DNA of 64,000 nucleotides from Seohaeicola_A nanhaiensis. Lineage in GTDB: Bacteria > Pseudomonadota > Alphaproteobacteria > Rhodobacterales > Rhodobacteraceae. The stretch covers positions 248,001 to 312,000 of the forward strand of contig NZ_JBHSGI010000033.1 in NCBI RefSeq assembly GCF_042654245.1, written 5' to 3'. The translations under genes were made by a program, and so were the position numbers. The notes under the pieces were generated by a model. The model worked only from the letters and a program-made list of their open reading frames with translations, did not search any database and had not been told where the DNA came from. Positions 38,513-46,827 of the stretch are shown here, piece by piece; positions within the stretch are counted from its first letter, which is position 1, and the number at the start of each line of letters is the position of its first letter.

Positions 38513-39998
38513 CCTTCTGCTCTGCCTGCTGCCGACGGTCGCGCTGGCTGGCCCGCGGTTCGAACCGGTCGCGGTGCCCGACCACGTCTATGCCGGCGGC
38601 TGGGAGCATTTTGTCGGCGGCGGCGTCGCCGCCTTCGACTGTTCGGGCGATGGCCTGCCCGAACTCTACGCGGCGGGCGGCACCAACCCGGCGCTTCTGC
38701 TGCGCAATCGCGGCGGGATGGTTTTCGAAGCCGCCACGCCCGATGCGCTGGCCCTGACCGGGGTAACCGGGGCCTATCCTCTCGATATCGACGGCGACGG
38801 GCTGCTCGATCTCGCCGTGCTGCGCGTGGGCGAGAACATGCTGATGAAGGGTAGCCCCGATTGCACCTTCGCCCCCTTCACCGATCTGGGCTTTGTCAGT
38901 GACACCCGCTGGACCACCGCCTTTTCCGCCACATGGGAGGGCAAGAACACGCTCCCCACGCTCGCCTTCGGCAACTACGTCAACCGCGACGATCCGAACG
39001 GGCCGTTCCGCGCCTGCGACATCAACCTGCTCTACCGGCCCGAGGGCGACCGCTATGGCACGCCAGTGGAGCTGACGCCGGGGTTCTGCCCGCTGTCGAT
39101 GCTGTTCTCCGACTGGGGCGGGCGGCGGGCCGACCTGCGGGTCAGCAACGACCGGCATTACTATGTCAGCGGCGGGCAGGAACAGATGTGGGCGATGGAT
39201 GCGGTGCCGCGTCTCTATGGGCCGCAGGACGGCTGGCAGAGCCACATGCTCTGGGGCATGGGCATCGCCGCGCGGGATCTCGACGGCGACGGGCAGGGCG
39301 AGGTGATGATGACCTCGATGGGCGACCAGCGCCTGCAACGGCGGATGCCGGGCGCGTCTGGACCGGCGTTCGAGGATGTGCCCTATGGTCTCGGCACCAC
39401 GGCACATCGGCCCTATACCGGCGGCGACGGGCGGCCCTCGACCGGCTGGCACGTGGCCTTTGGCGATGTCACCAACGACGGGCGCGACGACATCTTCATC
39501 GCCAAGGGCAATGTCGAACAGATGCCCGACAGCGCCTGGGAGGATCCGAACAACCTGCTGATCCAGCAGGCGGACGGGCGTTTTGCCGAAGCCGGGCTGG
39601 AAGCCGGTCTTGCCAGCCTCGCGCGCGGACGCGGCGCGGCGCTGGTCGATCTGGATGGCGACGGGCTGCTGGACGTGGTGGTGGTCAACCGCCGCGCGCC
39701 GATGGAAGTCTGGCGCAACGTCTCCGTGTCCGAAGGGCACTGGCTGACGGTCCAGCTGCTGACCGGAGGGGCGAATTCGCAGGGTGTGGGCGGCTGGATC
39801 GAGGTGGACGACGGCACCGGCCCGCCGCGCCGGCGCGAGATCACGGTGGGCGGCGGCCATGCCGGGGGCAGCGCCGTGCCCGCGCATTTCGGGCTGGGCG
39901 CCGCCACGCGGGTCCGGGTGCGCGCGGTCTGGCCCGATGGGGTGATCACCGAATGGGGCGAGACCGAAACGGATCAGGCCATTACCCTGCTGCGCTGA
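38502..39998 (+). CDS. VCBS/FG-GAP repeat (CRTAC1-like) secreted protein
   Basis: A 498-residue exported protein: signal peptide MRPSLLLCLLPTVALAG, then about six FG-GAP/VCBS units with DxDGDG calcium loops (PLDIDGDGLLDLAVL, ARDLDGDGQGEVMMT, VDLDGDGLLDVVVVN). The C-terminal ASPIC/UnbV-like domain reads VWPDGVITEWGETETDQA. These proteins form a beta-propeller outside the inner membrane; ligand unknown. Starting inside the end of the ROK gene (11-base overlap), it may be co-transcribed with it, although a role in sugar uptake is not established. Confidence 0.85.
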   Translation: MRPSLLLCLLPTVALAGPRFEPVAVPDHVYAGGWEHFVGGGVAAFDCSGDGLPELYAAGGTNPALLLRNRGGMVFEAATPDALALTGVTGAYPLDIDGDGLLDLAVLRVGENMLMKGSPDCTFAPFTDLGFVSDTRWTTAFSATWEGKNTLPTLAFGNYVNRDDPNGPFRACDINLLYRPEGDRYGTPVELTPGFCPLSMLFSDWGGRRADLRVSNDRHYYVSGGQEQMWAMDAVPRLYGPQDGWQSHMLWGMGIAARDLDGDGQGEVMMTSMGDQRLQRRMPGASGPAFEDVPYGLGTTAHRPYTGGDGRPSTGWHVAFGDVTNDGRDDIFIAKGNVEQMPDSAWEDPNNLLIQQADGRFAEAGLEAGLASLARGRGAALVDLDGDGLLDVVVVNRRAPMEVWRNVSVSEGHWLTVQLLTGGANSQGVGGWIEVDDGTGPPRRREITVGGGHAGGSAVPAHFGLGAATRVRVRAVWPDGVITEWGETETDQAITLLR

Positions 39999-40019
39999 TG
40001 CCGAAGGCAGAGGGCCGCG

Positions 40020-40060
40020 ACGCCTGCTTCTTCTCTTTAAAAATACTCCCGCCCGACGAT
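40020..40060. repeat. Partial copy of Rhodobacterales intergenic repeat
   Basis: The run GCTTCTTCTCTTTAAAAATA (40025-40044) followed by CTCCCG resembles one half of the long stem at 22876-22931 (TTTTCCTCTTGC...AAAATATCC). The partner half is not evident. It may help end transcription between convergent genes. Confidence 0.35.
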
Positions 40061-40077
40061 GGCCGCCGGACGCGCCG

Positions 40078-40578
40078 TCAGAGGTCGATCCAGCTCCCGC
40101 CGCGCTTCAACCGGTGGCGCAGCGTATTGGCCCGCCCCAGCGTCTGTTCCAGGAAACACCCCTTCTGCGCGGCCGCGATCAGGGCCGCGACCTTTTCTGT
40201 ACTGTCCGGGCTTTCGATCAGCACGTCGATCTCGAAGCTGTTCGGCGCGGTCTCATACGTGCGGCCGGTCTTGCGCCAGTCCCAGATCACCCGCGTCTCG
40301 ACGCGCAGGTCGTCCAGCGTGACCCCAAGCCGGCGCGCGAAGGCGCGGATTTGGGTCATCAGGCAGCCGGTCAGCCCGGCGACGAAGAGCGCGAGCGGCG
40401 GCGGGGCCGAGGCCTCGCCGCCGTGAAAGCTGCCCTCGTCGGTGGCGATGTGGTGCACCTCCTCCTCGAAGGGTTGCACCATTTGCACCGCCAGTTCGTT
40501 GCGCATCTTGCCGACCGCCGTGCCGGTGCAGTTGAACTGCACCTTGGCGGCCTCGGGCCAGGTGTTGGGTTCGGCCAT
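40078..40578 (-). CDS. OsmC family protein
   Basis: A 166-residue protein with the two redox cysteines of the OsmC/Ohr family: one in LFVAGLTGCLMTQIRAFARR and one in AAQKGCFLEQTL. The segment DEGSFHGGEASAPPPLALFV is typical. OsmC proteins reduce organic hydroperoxides. It is the last gene of the leftward TetR-TRAP-cyclase-FAH operon and starts three bases after the FAH gene ends. Its role there may be detoxifying a reactive intermediate (inference). Confidence 0.85.
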   Translation of the reverse strand: MAEPNTWPEAAKVQFNCTGTAVGKMRNELAVQMVQPFEEEVHHIATDEGSFHGGEASAPPPLALFVAGLTGCLMTQIRAFARRLGVTLDDLRVETRVIWDWRKTGRTYETAPNSFEIDVLIESPDSTEKVAALIAAAQKGCFLEQTLGRANTLRHRLKRGGSWIDL

Positions 40579-40581
40579 GGC

Positions 40582-41472
40582 TCAGCCCTTCACGATGCGG
40601 TTGGCCAGCGTCCCGATCCCCTCGATCGTCAGCTCGAAGCGGTCGCCATCGGCCAGCCTGCGTCCGGTTTCCAGCCCGCAGCCGGTGCCCACGGTGCCCG
40701 AGCCAATCACCTCGCCGGGATAGAGCGTCTCGGACATCGAGATATGCTCGATGATCCGCGCGAAGTCGTGCTGCATCTGGCGCGAATTGCCGCCGCCCCA
40801 GCGCTCGCCGTTGATGCTCAGGTCCATGCTCAACGCGGCGGGATGGGGGATCTCATCGGCCGTGACGATCCAGGGGCCGAGGATGTTGCCGGTGTCGAAA
40901 TCCTTGCCCTTGCAGGGGCCAAGTTGGCCGGGCATCTCCTTCATCTGGGCGTCGCGGGCCGAGACGTCGTTCAGGATGGTATAGCCGAAGATATGGCCGG
41001 GCGCGTCTGCGCGCGAGATCGACGTGCCCTTCTTGCCGATGACGATGGCCAGTTCCAGCTCCACATCCAGATGTTCGGCATAGGAAGGCCATCTGACGTC
41101 TTGCCCGCTGCCGATGAAGGACATGCGGTTGCCCTTGTAATAGATCGGCTGGTCGTACCAGACCGGGGCGATCTGTCCCTTGACGCCGGTGTTCTTCTCG
41201 AAGGCGGCAAGACAGTTGGCCAGATGCTCTTCGAACACGAGGCAGTCGCGGTATTGCACCGGCCGGATCGGGCAGCGCATCTCGGCCTCGGCCAGAGCGA
41301 TGACCGGCGCGCCCTCCGCCAGCCGCTTGCGCGCCTGGTCCAGCGCTTCGGGGCCGCCTTCGACCAGCGTGACCATGTCTGGGAAGAGGTCGGAGAGATC
41401 GACCACCTCGGCGTCGGATTTCACCGCGACCACCTTGTCGCGGCCCTGATGGTGGATGGTGCCGAGTTTCAT
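40582..41472 (-). CDS. Fumarylacetoacetate hydrolase (FAH) family protein
   Basis: A 296-residue metal-dependent enzyme of the FAH family, which cleaves C-C bonds in diketo acids or decarboxylates/hydrates related compounds. The N-terminal MKLGTIHHQGRDKVVAVKSD is typical. The catalytic core reads LDVELELAIVIGKKGTSISR with the metal-binding Glu residues and FGYTILNDVSARDAQ. The C-terminal GSGTVGTGCGLETGR is also conserved. It follows the cyclase-family gene by four bases and precedes OsmC. The substrate is not readable from sequence. Confidence 0.9.
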   Translation of the reverse strand: MKLGTIHHQGRDKVVAVKSDAEVVDLSDLFPDMVTLVEGGPEALDQARKRLAEGAPVIALAEAEMRCPIRPVQYRDCLVFEEHLANCLAAFEKNTGVKGQIAPVWYDQPIYYKGNRMSFIGSGQDVRWPSYAEHLDVELELAIVIGKKGTSISRADAPGHIFGYTILNDVSARDAQMKEMPGQLGPCKGKDFDTGNILGPWIVTADEIPHPAALSMDLSINGERWGGGNSRQMQHDFARIIEHISMSETLYPGEVIGSGTVGTGCGLETGRRLADGDRFELTIEGIGTLANRIVKG

Positions 41473-41476
41473 GCGC

Positions 41477-42253
41477 TCACTCCTCGAAGATGGCGACGGC
41501 GCGGGTGAAGCCACCCGAGGCGCCCTTGATCTTGAACGGGAAGGCCGAGACCATGAAGCCGGTCGAAGGCAGGCCTTCCAGGTTGCTCAGCTTCTCGATC
41601 TGGCAATAGCCCTGATCCATCCCGGCGCGGTGGCCCTCCCAGATGATGCTGGGGTCTTTCGTCTCGGCGTATTTGCGGGCGGTCAGGGCAAAGGGGGCGT
41701 CCCAGCTCCAGGCGTCGGTGCCGCACATGCGCACCCCCTTGCCGGTCAGATAGTTGGTCGCTTCGCGGCCCATGCCGCAGCCTTTCATCAGGAAGTCGTC
41801 CTTGCCGTAGTGCATCCCGGCCGAGGTATTGACGAGGATCACGTCCAGCGGTTGCAGGTCATGCCCTATGCGGTCGAGCTCTTCCTCGATCTCGGCGGCG
41901 GAAATCACATGTCCGTCGGGCTTGGCGCGGAAATCCAGCTTGACCCCCGGACCATAGCACCATTCCAGCGGCACCTCGTCGATGGTGAAGGACTTCTGCC
42001 CGCCGCTCATGGTCGAGTGATAGTGATAGGGCGCGTCCACATGGGTGCCGTTGTGGGTGGAAATCTGCAGCTGCTCCACCGCCCAGCCTTCGCCACCCGG
42101 CAGGTCGTCGCGGCTGAGGCCGGGGAAGAACGACAGGATCTGGTCGGCGGTCTGGTCGTGGGTGAAATACTCGATCTTCGGCAGCGCCATCGGCGGATCC
42201 GAGGCGATGCCCATTTCAAGCGGGACGGAGAGGTCGACGAAACGGCGGGGCAT
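41477..42253 (-). CDS. Cyclase family protein (kynurenine formamidase/isatin hydrolase-like)
   Basis: A 258-residue metal-dependent hydrolase. The family signature HxGTHxDxPxH is present as STHNGTHVDAPYHYHSTMSG at about residues 66-85 and provides the metal site. The family includes kynurenine formamidase (KynB) and isatin hydrolase, both amide or lactam hydrolases. At 258 residues it is longer than KynB (about 210) and closer to the isatin-hydrolase-like group. It lies between the TRAP large permease and the FAH gene in one operon, so it probably processes the imported compound. Confidence 0.88.
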   Translation of the reverse strand: MPRRFVDLSVPLEMGIASDPPMALPKIEYFTHDQTADQILSFFPGLSRDDLPGGEGWAVEQLQISTHNGTHVDAPYHYHSTMSGGQKSFTIDEVPLEWCYGPGVKLDFRAKPDGHVISAAEIEEELDRIGHDLQPLDVILVNTSAGMHYGKDDFLMKGCGMGREATNYLTGKGVRMCGTDAWSWDAPFALTARKYAETKDPSIIWEGHRAGMDQGYCQIEKLSNLEGLPSTGFMVSAFPFKIKGASGGFTRAVAIFEE

Positions 42254-42264
42254 GGCGGGTCCTT

Positions 42265-43575
42265 TTACTGGATGAGGAAGGTGGCGATGGGGGGGAAGGC
42301 CATGACGAGGCCAAGCACGGCGAGCATGATCACCGCGAAGGGCAGCGCGCCGGCGAAAATGTCGGCCAGCGTGATCGACGGATCATCCAGCGTGGCCTTG
42401 ATCACGAAGACCGACAGGCCGAAAGGCGGGGTCAGTAGCCCGATCTCGACCGCGATCACGGTGACGATGCCGAACCACACCAGATCGACCTGCATCGGGA
42501 CGACGACGGGCAGCATCAGCGGGACAAGGATCAGCATGATCGAGGAGGAGTCGAGGATCATGCCCATGGCGATGACGATGCCGACATAGATCAGCATGAC
42601 GCCCCAGAGGCCCAGATCGGCATTGGCGGCGAACTGTCCGATACCGGCGGGCACGCCCGAGAGCGCGAGCATCTTGGAGTACATCTGCGCCGCGATGATC
42701 AGGAAGCAGACGGTGGCGGTGACGAGGCCAGTCTCGACCAGCACGGTCCAGAGCCGCCGCAGGGTCAGCCGGCGCATCCCGAAGCCGAGCAGCAACGCCC
42801 CGATGGCACCCATCGCGCCGGCCTCGACCGGCGTGAAGAAGCCGGCGTAGATGCCGCCGAGGACTAGGCCGATCAGAAGGGCGATGGGCAGCCCCTTGGC
42901 CAGGAACTGGCCCGGGGTCAGCGCCCCCTCGTCGCTGTCGCGATCCGGCGTGCCGACGAAACCGGGCCACCAGATCGCCATGGCGACGATCCCCAGCGCA
43001 TAGGCCACGGCCAGGAGCAGGCCGGGGCCGACACCGGCGAGGAACAGGTCGCCGATGCTCTGTTCCGACAGGATGCCGAAGAGGATCAGCAGAAGCGAGG
43101 GCGGAATCAGCATCCCCAGCACCGAGGAGCCGGCCACCACTCCGACGGCGAAGCGGGGGGTGTAGCCGTGGCGGATCATCTGCGGCACCGCGATGCGGGT
43201 GAAGACGGCGGCCGAGGCGATGGAGATGCCGGTGATCGCGGCGAAGATCGCGTTGGCGCCGACCGTTCCGACACCCAAACCCCCGCGAAGCTTGCGGAAC
43301 AGCGCATTGGCCACGTCGAAGGCATCCCGCCCGAAGCCGGCCTCGGAAACGATGAAGCCCATCAGCACGAACAGCGGCACCACGCCGAAGAAATAGCTGG
43401 AGATCGAGTCGTTGGCCGACAGCGCCAGCAGTTTCGATGCCAGCAGCGGCGAGCCCTTGATCGCCCAGACCCCGAGATAGGAGGCGGCGATCAGGGCGAT
43501 GGGCACGAAGAGGCCCAGCATCACCGCCGCGCCCATGCCGGCCAGCGACAGGAGACCGATTTCGAAGGGGGTCAT
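42265..43575 (-). CDS. dctM: TRAP transporter large permease (DctM)
   Basis: A 436-residue inner-membrane protein with about 12 segments, of the TRAP large subunit family: MTPFEIGLLSLAGMGAAVML at the start, FFGVVPLFVLMGFIVSEAGF, and VGTVGANAIFAAITGISIAS, the substrate-path motif. The start at 43575 overlaps the small permease stop by four bases (ATGA). With DctP and DctQ it uses a sodium gradient to import an organic acid. Confidence 0.94.
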   Translation of the reverse strand: MTPFEIGLLSLAGMGAAVMLGLFVPIALIAASYLGVWAIKGSPLLASKLLALSANDSISSYFFGVVPLFVLMGFIVSEAGFGRDAFDVANALFRKLRGGLGVGTVGANAIFAAITGISIASAAVFTRIAVPQMIRHGYTPRFAVGVVAGSSVLGMLIPPSLLLILFGILSEQSIGDLFLAGVGPGLLLAVAYALGIVAMAIWWPGFVGTPDRDSDEGALTPGQFLAKGLPIALLIGLVLGGIYAGFFTPVEAGAMGAIGALLLGFGMRRLTLRRLWTVLVETGLVTATVCFLIIAAQMYSKMLALSGVPAGIGQFAANADLGLWGVMLIYVGIVIAMGMILDSSSIMLILVPLMLPVVVPMQVDLVWFGIVTVIAVEIGLLTPPFGLSVFVIKATLDDPSITLADIFAGALPFAVIMLAVLGLVMAFPPIATFLIQ

Positions 43576-44084
43576 TGCAGGTGCCTCCGCCAGATGCGCG
43601 CGGCGAATTGCGCGATCAGCATCGCGCCGCCGACCATCAGGGTCAGTTTGACGGGCCAGACCGGCGCGGTGAAATCGCCCAGCGCGCCGATGAATTCGTT
43701 GCTCTCCCAGGCCTTGGCGAAGATCGGCCAGGTGGTGCTGACGATGATCCACAGGACCGCGATCCCGATCAGGTCGAACAGCGTCTCGATCCAGCGGGCG
43801 GCAACGGGGGCACGGGCGTGCAGCATGGTGAGGAAGCCCTCGGAGCGCGTCATCCGCCCCGAGCGAAGGGCCTGCGGGATTTGCAGGAAGACGATGGCGA
43901 CGATGGACAGCGTGACCAGTTCCGGCACGCCGCTGACCGGGGCGTTGAACAGGACCCGGCCGCCCACATCGAGGCCGAAGAGCACCATCAGCACCAGGAT
44001 CAGCGCGGAGCCGAGGACGTTCAGCCCCTGCGTGACCGCATCGAGCAGGCGCAGCGGGGCAGGGTCGGGACGGGGATCTGGCAT
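43572..44084 (-). CDS. dctQ: TRAP transporter small permease (DctQ)
   Basis: A 170-residue four-segment membrane protein: LNVLGSALILVLMVLFGLDV, PELVTLSIVAIVFLQIPQAL, LFDLIGIAVLWIIVSTTWPI and LTLMVGGAMLIAQFAARIW. It has the typical DctQ spacing. I chose the ATG at 44084; a TTG four codons upstream is possible. A strong hairpin separates it from dctP, and it overlaps dctM by four bases. Confidence 0.92.
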   Translation of the reverse strand: MPDPRPDPAPLRLLDAVTQGLNVLGSALILVLMVLFGLDVGGRVLFNAPVSGVPELVTLSIVAIVFLQIPQALRSGRMTRSEGFLTMLHARAPVAARWIETLFDLIGIAVLWIIVSTTWPIFAKAWESNEFIGALGDFTAPVWPVKLTLMVGGAMLIAQFAARIWRRHLQ

Positions 44085-44123
44085 CTGATGTTCCAAATTG
44101 TGGCGTGGCCCCTCACCCCTGAC

Positions 44124-44147
44124 CCCTCTCCCCGAAAGGGGAGAGGG
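44124..44147. terminator. Strong hairpin between dctP and dctQ
   Basis: A perfect 10-base stem, CCCTCTCCCC/GGGGAGAGGG, with a GAAA loop. There is no T tract, so it is probably a partial stop or an RNA-stabilising structure. In binding-protein-dependent operons such hairpins raise binding-protein mRNA over permease mRNA. The wording also matches a common dispersed repeat type. Confidence 0.6.
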
Positions 44148-44192
44148 AAGTGCGACGGATGACGGGCGGTGACTCTCCCTGTCGGGGAGGGT

Positions 44193-45263
44193 TTATTCCT
44201 GGTCCCAGTTGCGCAGCGGCTTGGCGCCGGCGGCGCGCATCGCGTCCATGTAGGTCTTCAGGATTTCGCTCGCCGGCTTGCCCTGCGCGTCCAGCTCGGT
44301 CGCCCATTTCTTGGCCGCGTTGTCCATCCCGTCGGCCCAGGCCTGGCGCATGTCATCGGGCGCCTCAGTGACGGTCGCCCCGGCCTCGGCCATCTTGGCC
44401 AGCGCGCCGGTCACGGCATTCTCCAGATCGGTCGTATACCAGTCCTGCGCGGCGGCCGAGCCGGCGAGGAATGCGGTGCGCACCTCTGCCGGCAGCCCGT
44501 CCCACCAGTCCTTGTTGGCGCAGAGCGAGCCGGAATACTGCGCGCCGAGGCCGAAGCGGGTGATATGGGGCGCGACCTCGTACAGCTTGCCCGGCAGCGC
44601 GGCCGAGGCGAAGACGATCACGCCGTTATACACGCCGGTCTTGATCTCGTTGTAATAGGTCGTGAGGTTGCCGGCGACACCGACCGCCCCGGTGCCCGAG
44701 AGCCAGTTGATCGCAGCCCCCGGCGCGGCGATCTTGCGGCCCTGCAGGTCGGCCAGCGAATTGATCGGAAAGTTCGACATCACGAGGTAGTCGTCGATGG
44801 TGATCGGCGCGCCGATATAGACGACGCCGTTCTCGGCATAGGCCTCGGTCATCGCCGGCAGGTTGGCGTGCAGGTCGTTCACGACATTGCCGACCAGCCG
44901 AACGTCCGAGCTGACGAAGGGCGTGTAATAGGTGACGTTCTGCACCGCCAGCTTGGCCGGGTCGAACAGGCTGGAGCAGGCGCCGATCTCTGCCAGCCCG
45001 GCCTCGACGGCCTCGAGCTCGTCGCCCACCTTCGCCAGCGCGCCGCCGTATTGTTCCGAGAAGGTGACCGTGTGGCCAAGCTTGGTCAGTTCGGCGGTGA
45101 CCGTGGGGATGAAGGCCTCGGGCATCATGCGCACCCAGCGGAACACCGGCGGGTGGCCGGCGACGATGGTCACGTTGAAGTCATCGGCGCTGGCCGTCAT
45201 GGGCGCCGTCAGGGCCAGCAGCGGCGCGAGCGCCGTGGCCAGGGTCAGTCTCTTGAGTGTCAT
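44193..45263 (-). CDS. dctP: TRAP transporter substrate-binding protein (DctP)
   Basis: A 356-residue periplasmic protein with a signal peptide (MTLKRLTLATALAPLLALTA, cleavage near ASADD). The DctP family shows in FNVTIVAGHPPVFRWVRMMP, FSEQYGGALAKVGDELEAVE, LADLQGRKIAAPGAAINWLS and the C-terminal helix. The conserved arginine that grips the ligand carboxylate is expected in the GRKIAAPG region. It precedes a strong hairpin and then dctQ and dctM. The ligand is probably a carboxylate but is not identifiable by reading. Confidence 0.93.
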   Translation of the reverse strand: MTLKRLTLATALAPLLALTAPMTASADDFNVTIVAGHPPVFRWVRMMPEAFIPTVTAELTKLGHTVTFSEQYGGALAKVGDELEAVEAGLAEIGACSSLFDPAKLAVQNVTYYTPFVSSDVRLVGNVVNDLHANLPAMTEAYAENGVVYIGAPITIDDYLVMSNFPINSLADLQGRKIAAPGAAINWLSGTGAVGVAGNLTTYYNEIKTGVYNGVIVFASAALPGKLYEVAPHITRFGLGAQYSGSLCANKDWWDGLPAEVRTAFLAGSAAAQDWYTTDLENAVTGALAKMAEAGATVTEAPDDMRQAWADGMDNAAKKWATELDAQGKPASEILKTYMDAMRAAGAKPLRNWDQE

Positions 45264-45311
45264 TGTCTTTCTCCTCCCAAAGAAAGGCGCCCCTCCCGGC
45301 GCCGTGACGTG

Positions 45312-45959
45312 TCAGTTCGTATCGGTCTCCGCGGCGATGGCGGCCCGCAGGCCACCACTGGCGAAACGCACCAGGCGGGCGACGATGGTGTCGACGTCCG
45401 GAGACGCACCTGTGCCGGCCAGCCGCTCGGGACGGTCGTTGCGCGCCACGGTCGCCACCAGTGCGCCGATGGCAAAGCTGTAGCCCCAGGCCAGGATCTG
45501 GGGCGACGCGCCGGGGCAGGCGGTCTGCAGCGCGGCAATGAAGCGGCGTGCCACGGGGTCGTAATGTTCCAGCACCATCCGCTGATCACGGGCGACGCCC
45601 ACCAGCAGCCCCGCGAAGATACGGGCATAGGCGCGGCCACCTCCGGCCGGACCCAGCGGCGGGCGCAGCAGAGCTTCCATGACCCGCTCGACCGCATCAG
45701 GCGCAGCGAGGTCGACGCGGTCCAACCGGGCCAGACGTTCCGCGTTGATATTGCCCGCGCGCCGGCCGATCACCGCCTCGTAAAGCCCGTCCTTGTTTGC
45801 GAAATGATAGTGCAGCAGACCCTGCGCGACTTCGGCGCGCTGGGCGATGGCCTTCATCCCGGCGCCCGAGAAGCCTTCCTCGGAAAATTCGATCTCGGCC
45901 GCGTTCAGGATCCGGTCGCGGGCGGGCAGGGTCGAGGCTGAGTCGGCGGGTTTGTTCAT
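45312..45959 (-). CDS. TetR family transcriptional regulator
   Basis: A 215-residue repressor. The DNA-binding domain covers about residues 12-60 (RDRILNAAEIEFSEEGFSGA, then AQRAEVAQGLLHYHFANKDG). The helical C-terminal domain binds an effector. It leads the operon of the TRAP transporter, cyclase, FAH and OsmC genes, and a perfect dyad at 45976-45993 lies 16 bases before its start. It therefore probably represses itself and the operon until the imported compound or its product appears. Confidence 0.9.
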   Translation of the reverse strand: MNKPADSASTLPARDRILNAAEIEFSEEGFSGAGMKAIAQRAEVAQGLLHYHFANKDGLYEAVIGRRAGNINAERLARLDRVDLAAPDAVERVMEALLRPPLGPAGGGRAYARIFAGLLVGVARDQRMVLEHYDPVARRFIAALQTACPGASPQILAWGYSFAIGALVATVARNDRPERLAGTGASPDVDTIVARLVRFASGGLRAAIAAETDTN

Positions 45960-45975
45960 GGGCGCAGGAAAGGCC

Positions 45976-45993
45976 TGACTGAACGATCAGTCA
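45976..45993. promoter_or_regulatory. Perfect inverted repeat, candidate TetR operator
   Basis: Arms TGACTG (45976-45981) and CAGTCA (45988-45993) flank AACGAT. The dyad overlaps the stop codon of the upstream phnF-like gene (45987-45989) and sits just before the TetR start. Typical TetR operators have this size and symmetry. Confidence 0.6.
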
Positions 45994-46718
45994 AGAGATT
46001 CCTGCGGCGTGTCGTGCGATACCGTGAGCGCGATCCGTTCACCCGCGAAGAAGGTCACGCCATATTCCAGCGGGGTGCCGTCCAGCAGCGTGTTGACGGC
46101 GACGGTCTTGAGCACAGGCACACCATCGCGCAGGCGCAGGTGAAGCGCCTGGGTGGCCGAGGCGCTCTCGGCGGTGATCCGGGTTTCGCGCCGCACATAG
46201 TCGGGCACGCCGCTGGCGGCCAGCGCCTCGGTCACCGAACCGCCCTTGCGCAGAGCGTGGGCCAGGCGCGGCAGGCGGGCGGCGGGAAAGGTGCTGGTGA
46301 ACAGCGCGACCGGCGCCTCGCCAATGCTGGAGAGACCTTCGTAGACGACAACTGGATCGCCGGCCGCCAGCGCCAGCGCCTTTGCCTCGGCCGCGTCGGC
46401 GGCGCGGGTTTCGACCCGCAGCACCTGCTTGGCCGGTTCCCGCCCGGTGGCGCGGATGTTCTGGTGAAACCGGACGCGGCGGCCCAGCGGATAATCGGCG
46501 GGCGGCGCCTCGACAAAGACCCCGGCGCCGCGGCGGGTGCGCAGGATGCCGCGCTCGGCCATGTCGGCGAGGGCGCGGCGCACGGTGTGGCGGTTGACGC
46601 CAAAACGGGTGGCGAGTTCCGCCTCGGTCGGAAGCTTGTCGCCGGGGCCGTATTGCCCGGCGGCGATTTCGCCCTGAAGGGTCGCCGCGATCGCGGTCCA
46701 GACCGGTGTGCGCGCCAT
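45987..46718 (-). CDS. phnF: GntR family regulator, PhnF/HutC subgroup
   Basis: A 243-residue regulator. The N-terminal winged helix (about residues 5-70, GDKLPTEAELATRFGVNRHT, then ALADMAERGILRTRRGAG) is fused to a UbiC-transcription-regulator-like effector domain (UTRA, about 90-235). Wording such as QNIRATGREPAKQVLRVETR matches the phosphonate regulator PhnF. Support comes from the divergent permease-phnM pair and a perfect dyad at 46759-46789. Symbol is by family resemblance and context, so somewhat tentative. Confidence 0.82.
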   Translation of the reverse strand: MARTPVWTAIAATLQGEIAAGQYGPGDKLPTEAELATRFGVNRHTVRRALADMAERGILRTRRGAGVFVEAPPADYPLGRRVRFHQNIRATGREPAKQVLRVETRAADAAEAKALALAAGDPVVVYEGLSSIGEAPVALFTSTFPAARLPRLAHALRKGGSVTEALAASGVPDYVRRETRITAESASATQALHLRLRDGVPVLKTVAVNTLLDGTPLEYGVTFFAGERIALTVSHDTPQESLD

Positions 46719-46758
46719 GATGTCTGCCTCTTGCTGTTGGAGGGGCGGTGCGATAGAG

Positions 46759-46789
46759 ATTTGTCTAGTTGTATATTAATTAGACAAAT
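46759..46789. promoter_or_regulatory. Inverted repeat, candidate PhnF-like operator
   Basis: Arms ATTTGTCTA (46759-46767) and TAGACAAAT (46781-46789) are perfectly complementary over a 13-base A/T-rich spacer. It lies between the divergent phnF-like and permease genes, 40 bases before each start. It is an A/T-rich block in GC-rich DNA and probably overlaps both promoters. Confidence 0.7.
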
Positions 46790-46827
46790 CCGCAAGGTGT
46801 CCAGATGGTTGTGACCCATCCCGCCCG

